Below are positions 18,880-27,987 of a DNA stretch of 64,000 nt, in pieces. The translations under genes were made by a program, and so were the position numbers. Positions within the stretch are counted from its first letter, which is position 1. Every line of letters begins with the position of its first letter. This DNA is from DATFDN01 sp963756495 (lineage in GTDB: Bacteria > Pseudomonadota > Alphaproteobacteria > Acetobacterales > Acetobacteraceae). The notes under the pieces are model-generated. The model was given only the letters and a program-made list of their open reading frames with translations, was not told where the DNA came from and searched no databases. The DNA lies in the NCBI GenBank assembly GCA_963756495.1, contig CAVWNS010000005.1, forward strand, positions 558,001 to 622,000, read 5' to 3'.

Positions 18880-19617
18880 GATCGCTCGCCGACTTCGCCG
18901 CGCTCTCGTTCGACTGCTACGGCACGCTGATCGACTGGGAGAGCGGCCTGTGGGCGGCCTTGCAGCCGCTGCTGGCGCGCGCGCCGACGCCCCTCGACGC
19001 GCGAGGCGGCACTGCGCGCATTTCGCCGCGACGGAGGCGCGCGTGCAGGCCGAGGACACCGACCTGCCCTACGCGGCGGTGCTGGAGGAGGTCCATCGGC
19101 GTCTCGCCGCGACGTGGAAGCAGCGCCGCCGACGCCGAGAGAAGCGCGCCGCTTCGGCGGCGGCGTCGGCGACTGGCCCGCCTTCCCCGACACGCGTCGA
19201 GGCCTTGCGCCGGCTGAAGCGTCGTTATCGGCTGGTGATCCTGTCCAACGTCGATCGAGGCGAGCTTCGCGCGCACCCTGCCGCGGCTGGGTGTCGCGTT
19301 CGACGCGGTGTTCACCGCCGAGGACGATCGGGTCCTACAAGCCCGACCCCCGCAATTTCGCACTTCCTGATCGCCCGGCTGGCCGAGCGCGGTATCGCGC
19401 GCGAGGCGCATCCTGCATGTCGCGCAGAGCCTGTTCCACGACCACGCCCCGGCCAACGCCGCCGGCCTCGCCTCCGCCTGGATCGACCGCCGCGCCGGCA
19501 CAGCCTGGCTCGGGCGCCACCGCACCGCCACCCGCCGGCGTGCGCTGGGACCTACGCTTCGAGACGCTTGGCCGCGCTGGCGGAGCCTGCGATGCCGCGG
19601 GCGCGACTACCAATTGA
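18876..19617 (+). CDS. HAD-superfamily hydrolase (haloacid dehalogenase type II-like), frameshifted
   Basis: Starts GTG within the otsB stop: VRSLADFAALSFDCYGTLID gives motif I (DxYGT) as in L-2-haloacid dehalogenases. RYRLVILSNVDR is motif II (serine), followed by AVFTAEDIGSYKPDP with the motif III lysine. LHVAQSLFHDHAPANAAGL, GLASAWIDRR is motif IV. At least four indels break it. The last 11 bp overlap the 3' end of the convergent methyltransferase. The substrate is not predictable; many such enzymes act on small organic acids. Confidence 0.75.
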
Positions 19618-20333
19618 GCGCGGCGCCCCCGCGCAGGCAGGCCTCCGCCTCCGCCGTGAAGGCTCCGGTCTGCTCGTGCAGCACCATCCCCGGCAGCAGC
19701 ACCAGCGGGGTCCGGGCGCCGCGCACCGCGCGCAGGAGCAGCAGCTTCGCCGGCTGCCCGGAGCGCGGCCACAGCGGCAAGCAGCCTGATCGCCGCCACA
19801 GCCAGCGCGCGCGCAGCCGGCCAGCGCCTCGGCAAGTCGCGCCGGGGGCAAGATCAGGCTCAGCGTGCCGCCGGGACGGAGAACGGCCCCGAGCGCCGCA
19901 GCCCAGTCGGCGACCAGGCCCAGGGCGCGCTTGTTTCGCTCCGACCCGCGCTGCGTCCGGCGAAGCGGTGCTTGCGGCCGCGTGATACGGGCGGGTTGGC
20001 GAAGGCGTGATCGAACGGCCCGCGCACGGGCAGGGCCAGCACGTCGCCGGCAACGACCTCGACCCCCGGCACGGCATTCGCGCCGGCGTTGGCCTGCGCG
20101 AGCGCGGCCAGTGCCGGATCGCGCTCAATCCCGACGCCGCGCAGTCCGGGGACGCGCATGGCCAGGCACAGCAGCGCCGCGCCGGCGCCGCTGCCGCCCT
20201 CAAGCACGATCTCTCCCGGACGAGCGGGCACGCTGGCGGCCAGCAGCACCGGTTCGATCCCGCTGCGGAAGCCGCGTGCCGGCTGGGCATAGCGGACCCG
20301 GCCGCCTAGCAGCGTGCCGGCGGTCGTCTGCAC
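19607..20333 (-). CDS. Class I SAM methyltransferase (TrmN6/COG4123-like), frameshifted
   Basis: Begins with GTG: QTTAGTLLGGRVRYAQPARG, FRSGIEPVLLAASVPARPGE, then VLEGGSGAGAALLCLA, the SAM-binding glycine-rich loop. GVGIERDPALAALA and DHAFANPPV follow, the NPPY-type catalytic motif of N6-adenine methylases. This fits the tRNA1(Val) A37 N6-methyltransferase group. Two or more indels break the second half, which continues to ALNW at the C-terminus. The stop of the DUF2007 gene overlaps the start region, so the two are cotranscribed. Confidence 0.75.
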
Positions 20334-20540
20334 TCAGGCCTCGCCGGCATCCGCCAGCACGCGCCGGGCTTGCGCGGCGTCCGCATCGGCCACCGCCAGG
20401 CGGCGCTGGATGGCGCCGATGCTGCCCTCCATCACCGAGGCGTGCTGGTCGAGCAGCAGCGAGGCGATGCCCGCATCGGCCAGCAGGGCGGAGAGGAAGG
20501 ACAGCCGCACGGGATCGTTGGAGATGGCGATGACGCGCAT
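20334..20540 (-). CDS. DUF2007-type small protein
   Basis: A 68-residue protein: MRVIAISNDPVRLSFLSALL, ADAGIASLLLDQHASVMEGS, RRLAVADADAAQARRVL. This is the ferredoxin-like DUF2007 (putative signal-transducing) fold. It is coupled to the methyltransferase gene that follows on the same strand and is divergent from the polyprenyl synthase gene about 90 bp away. Its function is unknown. Confidence 0.7.
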   Translation of the reverse strand: MRVIAISNDPVRLSFLSALLADAGIASLLLDQHASVMEGSIGAIQRRLAVADADAAQARRVLADAGEA

Positions 20541-20629
20541 GGACCCGGCCGCCCCCTTGCCTTGACCCCTTTTCCGCGGCGCCGATATGGTGCCTGTGAC
20601 CGCACATACTTGCAAGCCGGGAGACATCG

Positions 20630-21677
20630 TTGGCCGTCGCCGCCATCAAGGAGCAGGCCAGCGCGTCCCTGAGCCCGTGATCACGAGGACGCGCTCTCGG
20701 CACTGATCGAGCTGGTCGGCGCCGACATGGCCGCGACCAACCGGGTGATCGTCGAGCGGATGGACAGTCCGGTGGCGCTGATCCCGCAGCTTGCCGCCCA
20801 TCTGGTCGCCGCCGGCGGCAAGCGTCTGCGCCCGTTGCTGACCCTGGCCGCGGCGCGGCTCTGCGGCTATCCGGGCCCGGACGGCGGTGCCCGCCACGTC
20901 GCGCTCGCCGCATGCGTGGAGTTCATCCACACGGCGACGTTGCTGCACGACGACGTGGTGGACGAGAGCCTGCTCCGCCGCGGCCTCGCCTCGGCCAACG
21001 CAGTGTTCGGCAACCAGGCTTCGGTGCTGGTCGGCGACTTCCTGTTCGCGCGCGCCTTTCAGCTGATGGTGGCGGACGGCTCGCTCCAGGTGCTCGACAT
21101 CCTGTCGCGCGCGGCGGCGACCATCGCCGAGGGCGAGGTGCTGCAACTCGCGACACAGAACGACCTTTCCACCTCCGAGGCGCGCTATCTGGAGGTGGTG
21201 CGCGGCAAGACCGCCGCGCTGTTCGCCGCCGCTTGTCGAGGTGGGCGCCGTGGTCGCCAACCGGCCCGAGCGCGAGGAGACGGCGCTGGCGGAGTACGGC
21301 CTGGGCCTCGGCATCGCCTTCCAGCTCGTGGACGACGCGCTCGACTACGCCGCCGACCAGGCCCGCCTGGGCAAGACGGTCGGCGACGATTTTCGCGAGG
21401 GCAAGATCACGCTGCCCGTCCTGGTCGCCTACGCCGCCGGTGACGCGCGCGAGCGCGCGTTCTGGCAGCGGACCATCGAGGCGTGCGAGCAGACCGAGGC
21501 GGATCTCGAGCAGGCGCTCTGCACTGATGGCGCGCCACGGCGCGATCTCGGCTGACCCTCGATCGCGCGGCCGGCTTCGCCCATACCGCCAAGCGGGCGC
21601 TGGAGGTGTTTCCCGACACGCGCCTGCGCCGCACGCTGCGCGATGTCGCCGACTACACCATCCAGCGGGCGCGCTAG
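20630..21677 (+). CDS. Long-chain polyprenyl diphosphate synthase (octaprenyl type), frameshifted
   Basis: Contains GGKRLRPLLTLAAARLCGY, the first aspartate-rich motif LLHDDVVDES, and the second motif FQLVDDALDYAAD with GKTVGDDFREGKITLP. The rebuilt protein of about 349 residues is normal for trans-isoprenyl diphosphate synthases that make the quinone side chain. Indels lie near 20675, 21235 and 21545. A TTG start at 20630 with GGGAG upstream is preferred. Divergence from the DUF2007/methyltransferase pair is a common arrangement. Chain length cannot be set from sequence by eye. Confidence 0.85.
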
Positions 21678-21753
21678 CGACCCAATTTGGGATTAGCTGC
21701 CCGGCTCGCGTCTGGCTTGCGTTCGGCCGTTGCGCGTGCTGCAAGCCCGATGC

Positions 21754-23353
21754 ATGTCGGATGTCGCCGTCGCACGCCCGCTCGCCCCGGAGGACCTCGC
21801 CGCCGAGCGCGTCCTGATCCTGGATTTCGGCAGCCAGCTCACCCAGCTCATCGCCCGCCGCGTGCGCGAATCCGGCGTCTATTGCGAGATCTGGCCCTGC
21901 ACCGCCGACCCCGCGCGCATCCGCGCCTTTGCTCCGCGCGGGGTGATCCTCTCGGGCGGCCCGGCGTCGGTCCACGAGGCGGGCGCCCCGCGTACGCCGG
22001 CCGGCGTGTTCGAGTTGGGGGTTCCCGTGCTCGGCATCTGCTACGGCGAGCAGCTCATCTGCGCCGATCTAGGCGGCGAGGTCGCGCCCTCGGAGCTTCC
22101 GGGAGTTCGGCCGCGCGTTCGTCGATGTGACCGGACGACTGCGCCCTGTTTCGACGGCGTTTGGCCGACCGGCGCGCGCGAGCAGGTATGGATGAGCCAC
22201 GGCGACCGGGTGACGCGCCTGCCGCCGGGATTTCGGGCCGTGGCGGTCAGCGATGGCGCGCCGTTCGCGGCCATCGCCGACGATGCGCGACACATCTATG
22301 GCGTGCAGTTCCATCTGGAGGTCATCCACACCCCGCATGGCGCGGCGCTGCTGCGCAACTTCACCCATCGCGGTCGCCGGCCTGTCGGGAACATGGACGA
22401 TGCAGGGCTTCCGCGACGGCCGAGATCGCCCGATTGCGCGCGCAGATCGGCGCCGGTCGGGTGATCTGCGGCCTGTCGGGCGGGGTCGATTCATCCGTCG
22501 CGGCCGTGCTGGTCCATGAGGCGATCGGCGATCAGCTGACCTGCATCTTCGTCGATCACGGATTGCTGCGCGCGAACGAGGCCGAGGAGGTGGTCACAAC
22601 CTTCCGGGACCGGTTCAATATCCGGCTGGTGCATCGTCGACGCCTCCGACCTGTTCCTCGCCGCGCTCGAGGGCGTTACCGAACCCGAGGCTAAGCGCAA
22701 GACGATCGGGCGGCTGTTCATCGAAGTGTTCGAGGAGGAGGCGGCGAAGCTGGGAGGCGCGGATTTCCTGGCGCAAGGCACGCTCTATCCGGACGTGATC
22801 GAATCCGTCAGCGTCGCCGGTGGCCCGTCAGTGACCATCAAGTCGCACCATAACGTCGGCGGGCTGCCGGAGCGGATGCGCCTCAAGCTGGTCGAGCCGC
22901 TTGCGCGAGCTGTTCAAGGACGAGGTGCGCGAACTGGGCCGCACGCTCGGCATCCCGGAGGCGATCGTGGGGCGCCACCCGTTCCCCGGCCCCGGGCTCG
23001 CCATCCGCATCCCGGGCGCGATCACGCGCGAGAAGCTGGACCTCCTGCGCCGTGCGGACGCGATCTTCCTGGAGGAGATCCGCGCGGCCGGGCTGTACGA
23101 CGCGATCTGGCAGGCCTTCGCGGTCCTGTTGCCGGTCCGGACCGTAGGGGTGATGGGTGACCGGCGCACCTACGACCACGCCTGCGCACTGCGCGCGGTG
23201 ACCAGCACCGACGGAATGACCGCCGACGTCTATCCGTTCGACATCGGCTTTCTCGGTCGCACCGCGAACCGCATCGTCAACGAGGTGCGCGGCATTAACC
23301 GCGTGACCTATGATGTCACCAGCAAGCCGCCCGGCACGATCGAGTGGGAATGA
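21754..23353 (+). CDS. guaA: GMP synthase (glutamine-hydrolysing), frameshifted in this sequence
   Basis: Converts XMP to GMP with glutamine and ATP. The amidotransferase domain has LILDFGSQLTQLIARRVRES, the nucleophile cysteine in GICYGEQL (about residue 96) and VQFHLEVIHTP. The ATP-pyrophosphatase domain has CGLSGGVDSSVAAVLVHEA and IFVDHGLLRANEAEEV. The dimerisation domain ends VNEVRGINRVTYDVTSKPPG then TIEWE. Indels near 22100, 22395, 22635 and 22905 break an essential gene, so they are most likely sequence errors. The last 15 bases plus one form the left attachment site of the genomic island, and integration leaves the protein end unchanged. Confidence 0.95.
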
Positions 23354-23354
23354 T
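23339..23354 (+). repeat. Left attachment site (attL core)
   Basis: ATCGAGTGGGAATGAT, spanning the guaA stop codon; identical to 41322-41337. The similarity weakens at once outside: CGGCACG on the left here against CGGACA at the right copy, and TTTTC against AGGAG on the other side. Confidence 0.85.
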
Positions 23355-23425
23355 TTTCACCCATCCGGGAGTATCCGAGAATACGCCAGAATACGCCATA
23401 AGTACCCTATATAAATGCGGAAAAA

Positions 23426-23443
23426 CACCGATAGCTATCGGTG
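23426..23443. promoter_or_regulatory. Perfect 18-bp palindrome upstream of the integrase gene
   Basis: CACCGATAGCTATCGGTG reads the same on both strands and lies about 70 bp inside attL. The position suits a binding site for a dimeric regulator, excisionase or integrase accessory protein. It is AT-flanked, unlike the surrounding chromosome. No protein partner is proven. Confidence 0.5.
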
Positions 23444-23517
23444 ACTATTGAGGGTCAGCGATCCGCTCTGACGGGCTGCCTGACGGAAGTCGGCCCTCTT
23501 GCTCATCTCGAATTTCA

Positions 23518-23629
23518 AAACTACCGTCAGGGCATCGTGAGCCTATGACGGTAGTTTCTTCCGTTTATGGTGCTGGAGGTAAAGGGAATTTTTGGGCTTT
23601 GGCTTGTGAAATTCGCTTGACGGTAGTTT
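23518..23629. repeat. Three copies of a 12-bp motif before the integrase gene
   Basis: AAACTACCGTCA occurs at 23518-23529 and its reverse complement TGACGGTAGTTT at 23546-23557 and 23618-23629. A weaker TGACGGAAGT lies at 23481. The first two form an inverted pair with a 16-bp spacer, and the third overlaps the leader just before the GGAGG of int. They may be integrase arm-type sites or operators of the AlpA/excisionase regulator. Confidence 0.6.
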
Positions 23630-23646
23630 CGGAAAGGAGGCGTGGG

Positions 23647-24884
23647 ATGCTGACGGATGTCGCCTTGAAGGCGCTGAAACCCAAGCAGAAAGTCTACAAG
23701 GTCACCGATCGAGATGGAATGTACGTCCATGTGACACCCAAAGGTGCGGTGTCGTTCCGGTTGGATTATCGGCTGAACGGGCGTCGGGAGACGGTGTATC
23801 CCGGCAAGTATGGTCCAGCTGGTTTGTCACTCGCCCGAGCGCGGGAGAAATGCATTGATGCCCGCAGGGCGATCGCGGATGGCATATCGCCGGCGATCGA
23901 AAAGCAACGTGAGAAGCGGCGCATGAAGGAGGCGAAGAGCTTTGGCGAATTTGGGAGAAGTGGCTGACCGCCGCGCCGATGGCCGATAGCACCCGTGCGA
24001 TGCGCCGGTCCATCTTTGAGCGTGAACTGCTTCCGGTCTGGCGAGGCCGCCTTCTCACTGAGATCACCCCAGATGATTTGCGAGCACATTGCGCGGCAAT
24101 TGTCGCTCGCGGCGCGCCCGCTACCGCCATACACGTTCGCGACATCCTCAAGCAGATTTACGGCTTCGCGATCTTGCATGGGGAGAAGGTCGCCAATCCG
24201 GCCGAGGCGGTAGGTCCCGCCTCGATCGCGACGTTTGCTCCCAAGGATCGCTCGCTCTCGCCCTCCGAAATCAGGGTTATGCTGAAGCAGCTCGAACACG
24301 TCGCGACATTGCCGACCATTCGGCTCGGCATGCGGCTTTACCTCCTCACGATGGTGCGCAAAAGCGAGCTGCAGGATGCCGTTTGGAATGAGGTGGACTT
24401 CGAGAATGCGGTCTGGACAATCCCGAAGGAGAGGATGAAACGAACAAAGGCTCACAACGTATATTTGTCGCGGCAGGTCCTCGACATTATGGTCGCTTTG
24501 AAGACCTGTGCGGGCAATTCGCGGTTTCTCTTACCATCGCGCTATGACGCCGACGCTCCGATGTCCCGCGCGACGTTCAACCGTATTACCTATGCTGTGG
24601 TCGAGCGCGCAAAGCGGGAGGGGCTTCCGCTTGAGCCTTTCACGGTGCACGACTTGCGCCGTACGGGATCGACACTCCTAAACGAGCTCGGATTTAATAG
24701 CGACTGGATCGAAAAGTGCTTGGCGCACGAGGATGGACGCTCTTCTCGCGGCGTCTACAACAAAGCCGAGTACGAAATGCAGCGCCGACACATGATGCAG
24801 GAATGGTCGGACGCTCGTCGACGCATGGGTGGTGGGGAAAAAGTTCGTGCCCACCCTCATTTCGCCATCAATGCCGATTTTTGA
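23647..24884 (+). CDS. P4-type tyrosine integrase, one frameshift
   Basis: Starts MLTDVALKALKPKQKVYKVT (DUF4102 arm-binding domain) after a GGAGG site. A one-base indel near 23950 shifts the frame at SFGE / WEKWLTAAP. The core-binding domain and catalytic domain follow: arginine I in LTMVRKSELQDAVW, HDLRRTGSTLLNELG (H-x-x-R), AHEDG, and the tyrosine in RGVYNKAEYEMQRR. The total of about 412 residues is normal. It catalyses site-specific recombination between the guaA end and the island circle. The frameshift may be real decay or an error; neighbours have both. Confidence 0.85.
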
Positions 24885-25168
24885 GCCCAACCCGGCGCTT
24901 TGACCGGGCGCGTGCGGCGTTGCTGGACATCGGGGTGCTGCGCGCGCTCGATCGGCTTCGACCTGCGAGACGCCAGCCATGCTTCGACTTCCGCAAGGTC
25001 CCATACGACGCACCGCGGAGATAAGGCGAAGCGGCGCGGAAACTCGCCGCGCTGCTCCAATTCGTAGATGGTGCTGTCTGCAAGCGGAACGATGGACCTG
25101 AGCTCATGTCGTCTTAGTGTCCTCGGCAGGCTACTCGAGTGTTTTCTTGTCCATTCGATGCACTCCAA
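24857..25168 (-). CDS. AlpA-family HTH regulator
   Basis: 103 residues. LRRHELRSIVPLADSTIYEL, EQRGEFPRRFALSPRCVVWD and LAEVEAWLASRRS are the winged-helix signature of AlpA/excisionase proteins, which activate integrase or excision genes of P4-like elements. The first 20 or so residues (MECIEWTRKHSSS) have no family match and may be leader read into by a wrong start. The 3' end overlaps the convergent integrase by 28 bp. The upstream side abuts IS110 debris, which may have removed its promoter. Confidence 0.65.
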   Translation of the reverse strand: MECIEWTRKHSSSLPRTLRRHELRSIVPLADSTIYELEQRGEFPRRFALSPRCVVWDLAEVEAWLASRRSKPIERAQHPDVQQRRTRPVKAPGWAQKSALMAK

Positions 25169-25239
25169 TCGTCATCGAACGGTGCCGAAAGGCGCTGCCT
25201 GTGGAAAGCTCGGCGACAGGCGGGTCGCGCCCTGGCGCA

Positions 25240-25932
25240 CAAAGAGAAGCGCCCTGGGCAAGCGGGCCAAGACGGACCTGATCGATGCCCTGGTCATCGC
25301 GCGTTTCGCCGAGGCGGCCAAACCAGAGCCACGCGCCTTGGCCAATGAACAAACCCAGCAGCTGGCCGACCTTGTCGCGCGCCGCCGGCAAATCGTGCAG
25401 ATGCTGACGGCCGAGCGGAACCGTCAGCGGCAAGCCAGCAGCCGAACCGCCAAGAGCTGTGCGCGTCTGATCGCGGCGCTCGAACGCGAACTGGCCGATG
25501 TCAACGGCGAGATCGACGACGCCGTGCGTGGCTCGCCGGTCTGGCTGGAAAAACAGGAATTGCTGCGCAGTGTGCCAGGCGTCGGGCCAGTGGTGGCGCG
25601 CACGTTGCTGGCCGAACTGCGGGAACTCGGCGCCTTGGACCGGCGGCGCATTGCCGCTTTGTGTGGGCTGGCACCTTGGACCCGGCAGTCGGGCCAGTGG
25701 CGCGGCAAAAGCTTCATCGGCGGCGGCCGCAGCAGCGTCCGCTCCGCGTTGTTCATGGCCGCCTTGGTCGCGTCCAAGCGCAGCCCGGCATTTGCGGCCT
25801 TCTACCAGCGGCTGCATCGGCCGGGGCAAAGCCAAGCTCGCCGCCCTCATCGCCGTCGCGCGCAAGCTGCTGGTGGTGCTCAACGCCGTCCTGCGCACAG
25901 CCACCAAATGGGACGAGGCCAAGCATGTCTGA
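25240..25932 (+). pseudogene. IS110-family transposase remnant
   Basis: The frame retains LGKRAKTDLIDALVIARFAE (end of the DEDD domain), a helical linker, and the transposase_20 part LRSVPGVGPVVARTLLAELR, ALCGLAPWTRQSGQWRGKSF, then after a frameshift near 25825 AALIAVARKLLVVLNAVLR to the stop. The first 80 or so residues with the leading aspartates are missing, so it is inactive. It is joined directly to AlpA-gene leader sequence. Confidence 0.8.
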
Positions 25933-26094
25933 CCGTCGAACCGAGGGTGAGCCCGCCTCGCGACGAGGTCGGCGGGTCAAGGCCGCAGCCGCCGACGGCG
26001 CTGGCCGGACAGTGCCAGCCTTGATCCGCCCACACCGCTCGCGAAACCCTAAACTCATCGGATCACGCTTGACGAACAAGACAGTCGCTCTCCC
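25933..26094. other. IS junction, no gene seen
   Basis: Presumed 3' end of the IS110 remnant fused to the truncated end of an IS3-type element. It has no supported frame. The exact junction cannot be set without reference IS ends. Confidence 0.4.
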
Positions 26095-26301
26095 TCCTGC
26101 CCGCAGCTCGGCGTGCACACGCGGCGCCCCATACGTCTCGCGCGAACTCGCGTGTATGGTCCGCACCCGCTTCAGCAGCGCGGCGTCAGCAACCGCGTGC
26201 GCCGACGGCGGCCGTTGCCGCCACGCGTCGTACCCGGCCTCGGACACGCCGAGCACGCGTGCCATGGTTGCGATCGGGAAGCTGGCCTGGTGCGCGCTCA
26301 T
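26095..26301 (-). pseudogene. IS3-family OrfB fragment
   Basis: About 68 residues of the OrfB start: MSAHQASFPIATMARVLGVS, EAGYDAWRQRPPSAHAVADA, SSRETYGAPRVHAELRA (the HTH_21 region). The integrase core (DDE) is gone, cut at the IS110 junction. Its ATG overlaps the OrfA stop, as expected for the frameshift-coupled IS3 pair. Confidence 0.8.
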
Positions 26302-26621
26302 GAATTCGAAAACCCGGACGGAATCGCGCCGATCTCGCGTGCGAACCAGGCCGCCGCTCGAGAGAGAATGTCGCGCTCCAGCCGCAGCTGCTTGTTCTCA
26401 CGCCGCAGCCGGGCCAGCTCGTCACGCTCGGCCGCGGCCAGACCGTCGCCCGTCTCCTCCCGGCGGCCCTCTTGCCGGTCCGCCTGCGTGACCCAGTGGC
26501 AGATCGACTGCGCCGTCGGCTCGAACTCGCGGGCCAAGTCAGCGGGATCGCGGCCGGCGCGAACAAGATCGACCATCTGTCGGCGGAACTCAGACGAATA
26601 AGGTGCGCGTGTCTTGGGCAT
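26298..26621 (-). CDS. IS3-family OrfA (transposase HTH subunit)
   Basis: 107 residues: MPKTRAPYSSEFRRQMVDLV, DPADLAREFEPTAQSICHWV (HTH_Tnp_1), then a leucine-zipper-like ELARLRRENKQLRLERDILS. It is intact, but without the OrfB catalytic part it cannot transpose. It marks the right limit of the IS3 remnant, which ends somewhere before 26700. Confidence 0.85.
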   Translation of the reverse strand: MPKTRAPYSSEFRRQMVDLVRAGRDPADLAREFEPTAQSICHWVTQADRQEGRREETGDGLAAAERDELARLRRENKQLRLERDILSRAAAWFAREIGAIPSGFSNS

Positions 26622-26881
26622 CGTGAAGCCTCCGTTGGTGAGCCTGAAGGGCTCCACCAAACCGGGTCAACTTCAGCTTCAGACGACCGACAAGATCGGA
26701 GCCTCAACCAGTCCGCTGGGATGACCAGAACCGGACCGGTCCTGAAGGTTGATCTTGTTTGTAATGCGGGCCGGGAGGGTGCTCATGACTGGTTGATCAA
26801 CGGTACGCGACCATCACGGGGCGCCTTCGATGCACATGCTCGTCACTCACTGCAAATTTTCTCGCCGCACTTGCTTCGGCA

Positions 26882-27199
26882 GTGCGGGCGTCCACCGCCC
26901 TGGTTCGACCGTCGATTTTGTCCGGCAGCCAACAGGTGCGAGATGGTGAGATTTTCTACGTGCGAATGTATGCTGCGCGATCCATCCCATTTGGACTTCT
27001 CGTCGGCTTCGTGCCGATTGCAACCCCTTGGTCGGTCCAAGCGGCTGCGATAGTATTACTCGCCTCGGCGATACAGATGATCGACATAGCTATTGCCGGA
27101 TCGAAGAAAGACTGGAAGATGCTCGGCGGGGCGAGTGTCGGAGCGATCGCACACTTACTGTGCGGTTTATACATGCTTAGGGATCTGCGAGCGAGTTAA
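26882..27199 (+). CDS. Small membrane protein, DUF4267-like, possibly 5'-truncated
   Basis: The recognisable part starts at YVRMYAARSIPFGLLVGFVP, followed by VQAAAIVLLASAIQMIDIAI and ASVGAIAHLLCGLYML: three hydrophobic helices with a charged loop. This resembles the second part of DUF4267 proteins. The first 25 residues (MRASTALVRPSILSG) are not membrane-like and may be spurious, so the true 5' end may have been lost to the IS3 insertion. The function is unknown. Codon use is less GC-biased than in the flanking chromosome. Confidence 0.5.
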   Translation: MRASTALVRPSILSGSQQVRDGEIFYVRMYAARSIPFGLLVGFVPIATPWSVQAAAIVLLASAIQMIDIAIAGSKKDWKMLGGASVGAIAHLLCGLYMLRDLRAS

Positions 27200-27366
27200 C
27201 CTCGAAGATCAGGTGACCTGTAATGCTAGCCTTTAACCGAGATGTTTCTTGCAGCGGCGTCTGAAAACGCCGACGTTATCTCGAACAACGCGCCCGTGAA
27301 AGGCTGGTGTACGCATCTACATGAGCCACTCCCGATATTAGTGCGGCTGTAGCCTGCGTCGAGTTC

Positions 27367-27936
27367 TTACCCGCAGTCTTCGGTAGACAGATCTTGCACT
27401 TCGCGAAAGGCGTGTGCGAGGTATTCGTTCGGGTTGCCTTGCCCCCCGTCTAGCCATGACGAGAAGGCCTGGGTGAATGCAGCCATTCCCACCTGAGCTG
27501 CCAGCCATGCCCGTCGATCAGGAATACCGCGTTCCTGCAGTGCGGTCGCCAGTGCCGAAATTAACGACCTAGCCTTGATAAGTTCCCGCTCTTGCAGCGG
27601 CGGACTGCTCGCGATGATTCGACGACGGGGTTCGGCGAACTGGCGGTTGTCGACAAGCAGGTCCTCTGCCTTCCGGAAGGCGTGGAACAGCGTCGCCAAA
27701 GGACGGAGTGACGCCGGTGCATCATGCACGGCGTCGATCAGGATGGTGCGTAACGCACCTTCGCCGTCGAACAACACCTCCCGCTTGTCAGTGAAGTGGC
27801 GGAAAAAGGTTCGCTCCGTCACTCCGGCTTTGGCCGCGATCTCGGCCGTCGTCGTCTCATCGTATCCGCGCTCCTGGTATAGCTCCAAGGCTGCCTCTTG
27901 AAGGTGACGCCTCACCTTTGTTCCGTCTCGCGGCAC
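27367..27936 (-). CDS. TetR-family transcriptional repressor
   Basis: 189 residues from a GTG start. The N-terminal HTH is LQEAALELYQERGYDETTTA, EIAAKAGVTERTFFRHFTDK, REVLFD; an all-helical ligand domain follows, ending REVQDLSTEDCG. It is divergent from the oxidoreductase gene, with two palindromic sites in the 131-bp gap, so it most likely represses both itself and that gene until an inducer binds. The inducer is unknown. The oxidoreductase is disrupted, so the regulator may now be orphaned. Confidence 0.9.
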   Translation of the reverse strand: MPRDGTKVRRHLQEAALELYQERGYDETTTAEIAAKAGVTERTFFRHFTDKREVLFDGEGALRTILIDAVHDAPASLRPLATLFHAFRKAEDLLVDNRQFAEPRRRIIASSPPLQERELIKARSLISALATALQERGIPDRRAWLAAQVGMAAFTQAFSSWLDGGQGNPNEYLAHAFREVQDLSTEDCG

Positions 27937-27949
27937 CCATTCGCCTCTT

Positions 27950-27987
27950 GTCAGTGGCTGACGATACGCTTATAGTCAGCCGCTGAC
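27950..27987. promoter_or_regulatory. Tandem TetR-type operators
   Basis: Two 13-bp palindromes, GTCAGTGGCTGAC (27950-27962) and GTCAGCCGCTGAC (27975-27987), lie 25 bp apart centre to centre. Each is followed by GATA, with CTTATA between them. They sit 14 bp upstream of the TetR GTG and about 80 bp upstream of the oxidoreductase ATG. Confidence 0.75.

Noticed and set aside
23339..23354. tRNA-gene attachment site for the first island
   Set aside because: The repeat is the end of guaA; no tRNA gene is present at either junction.
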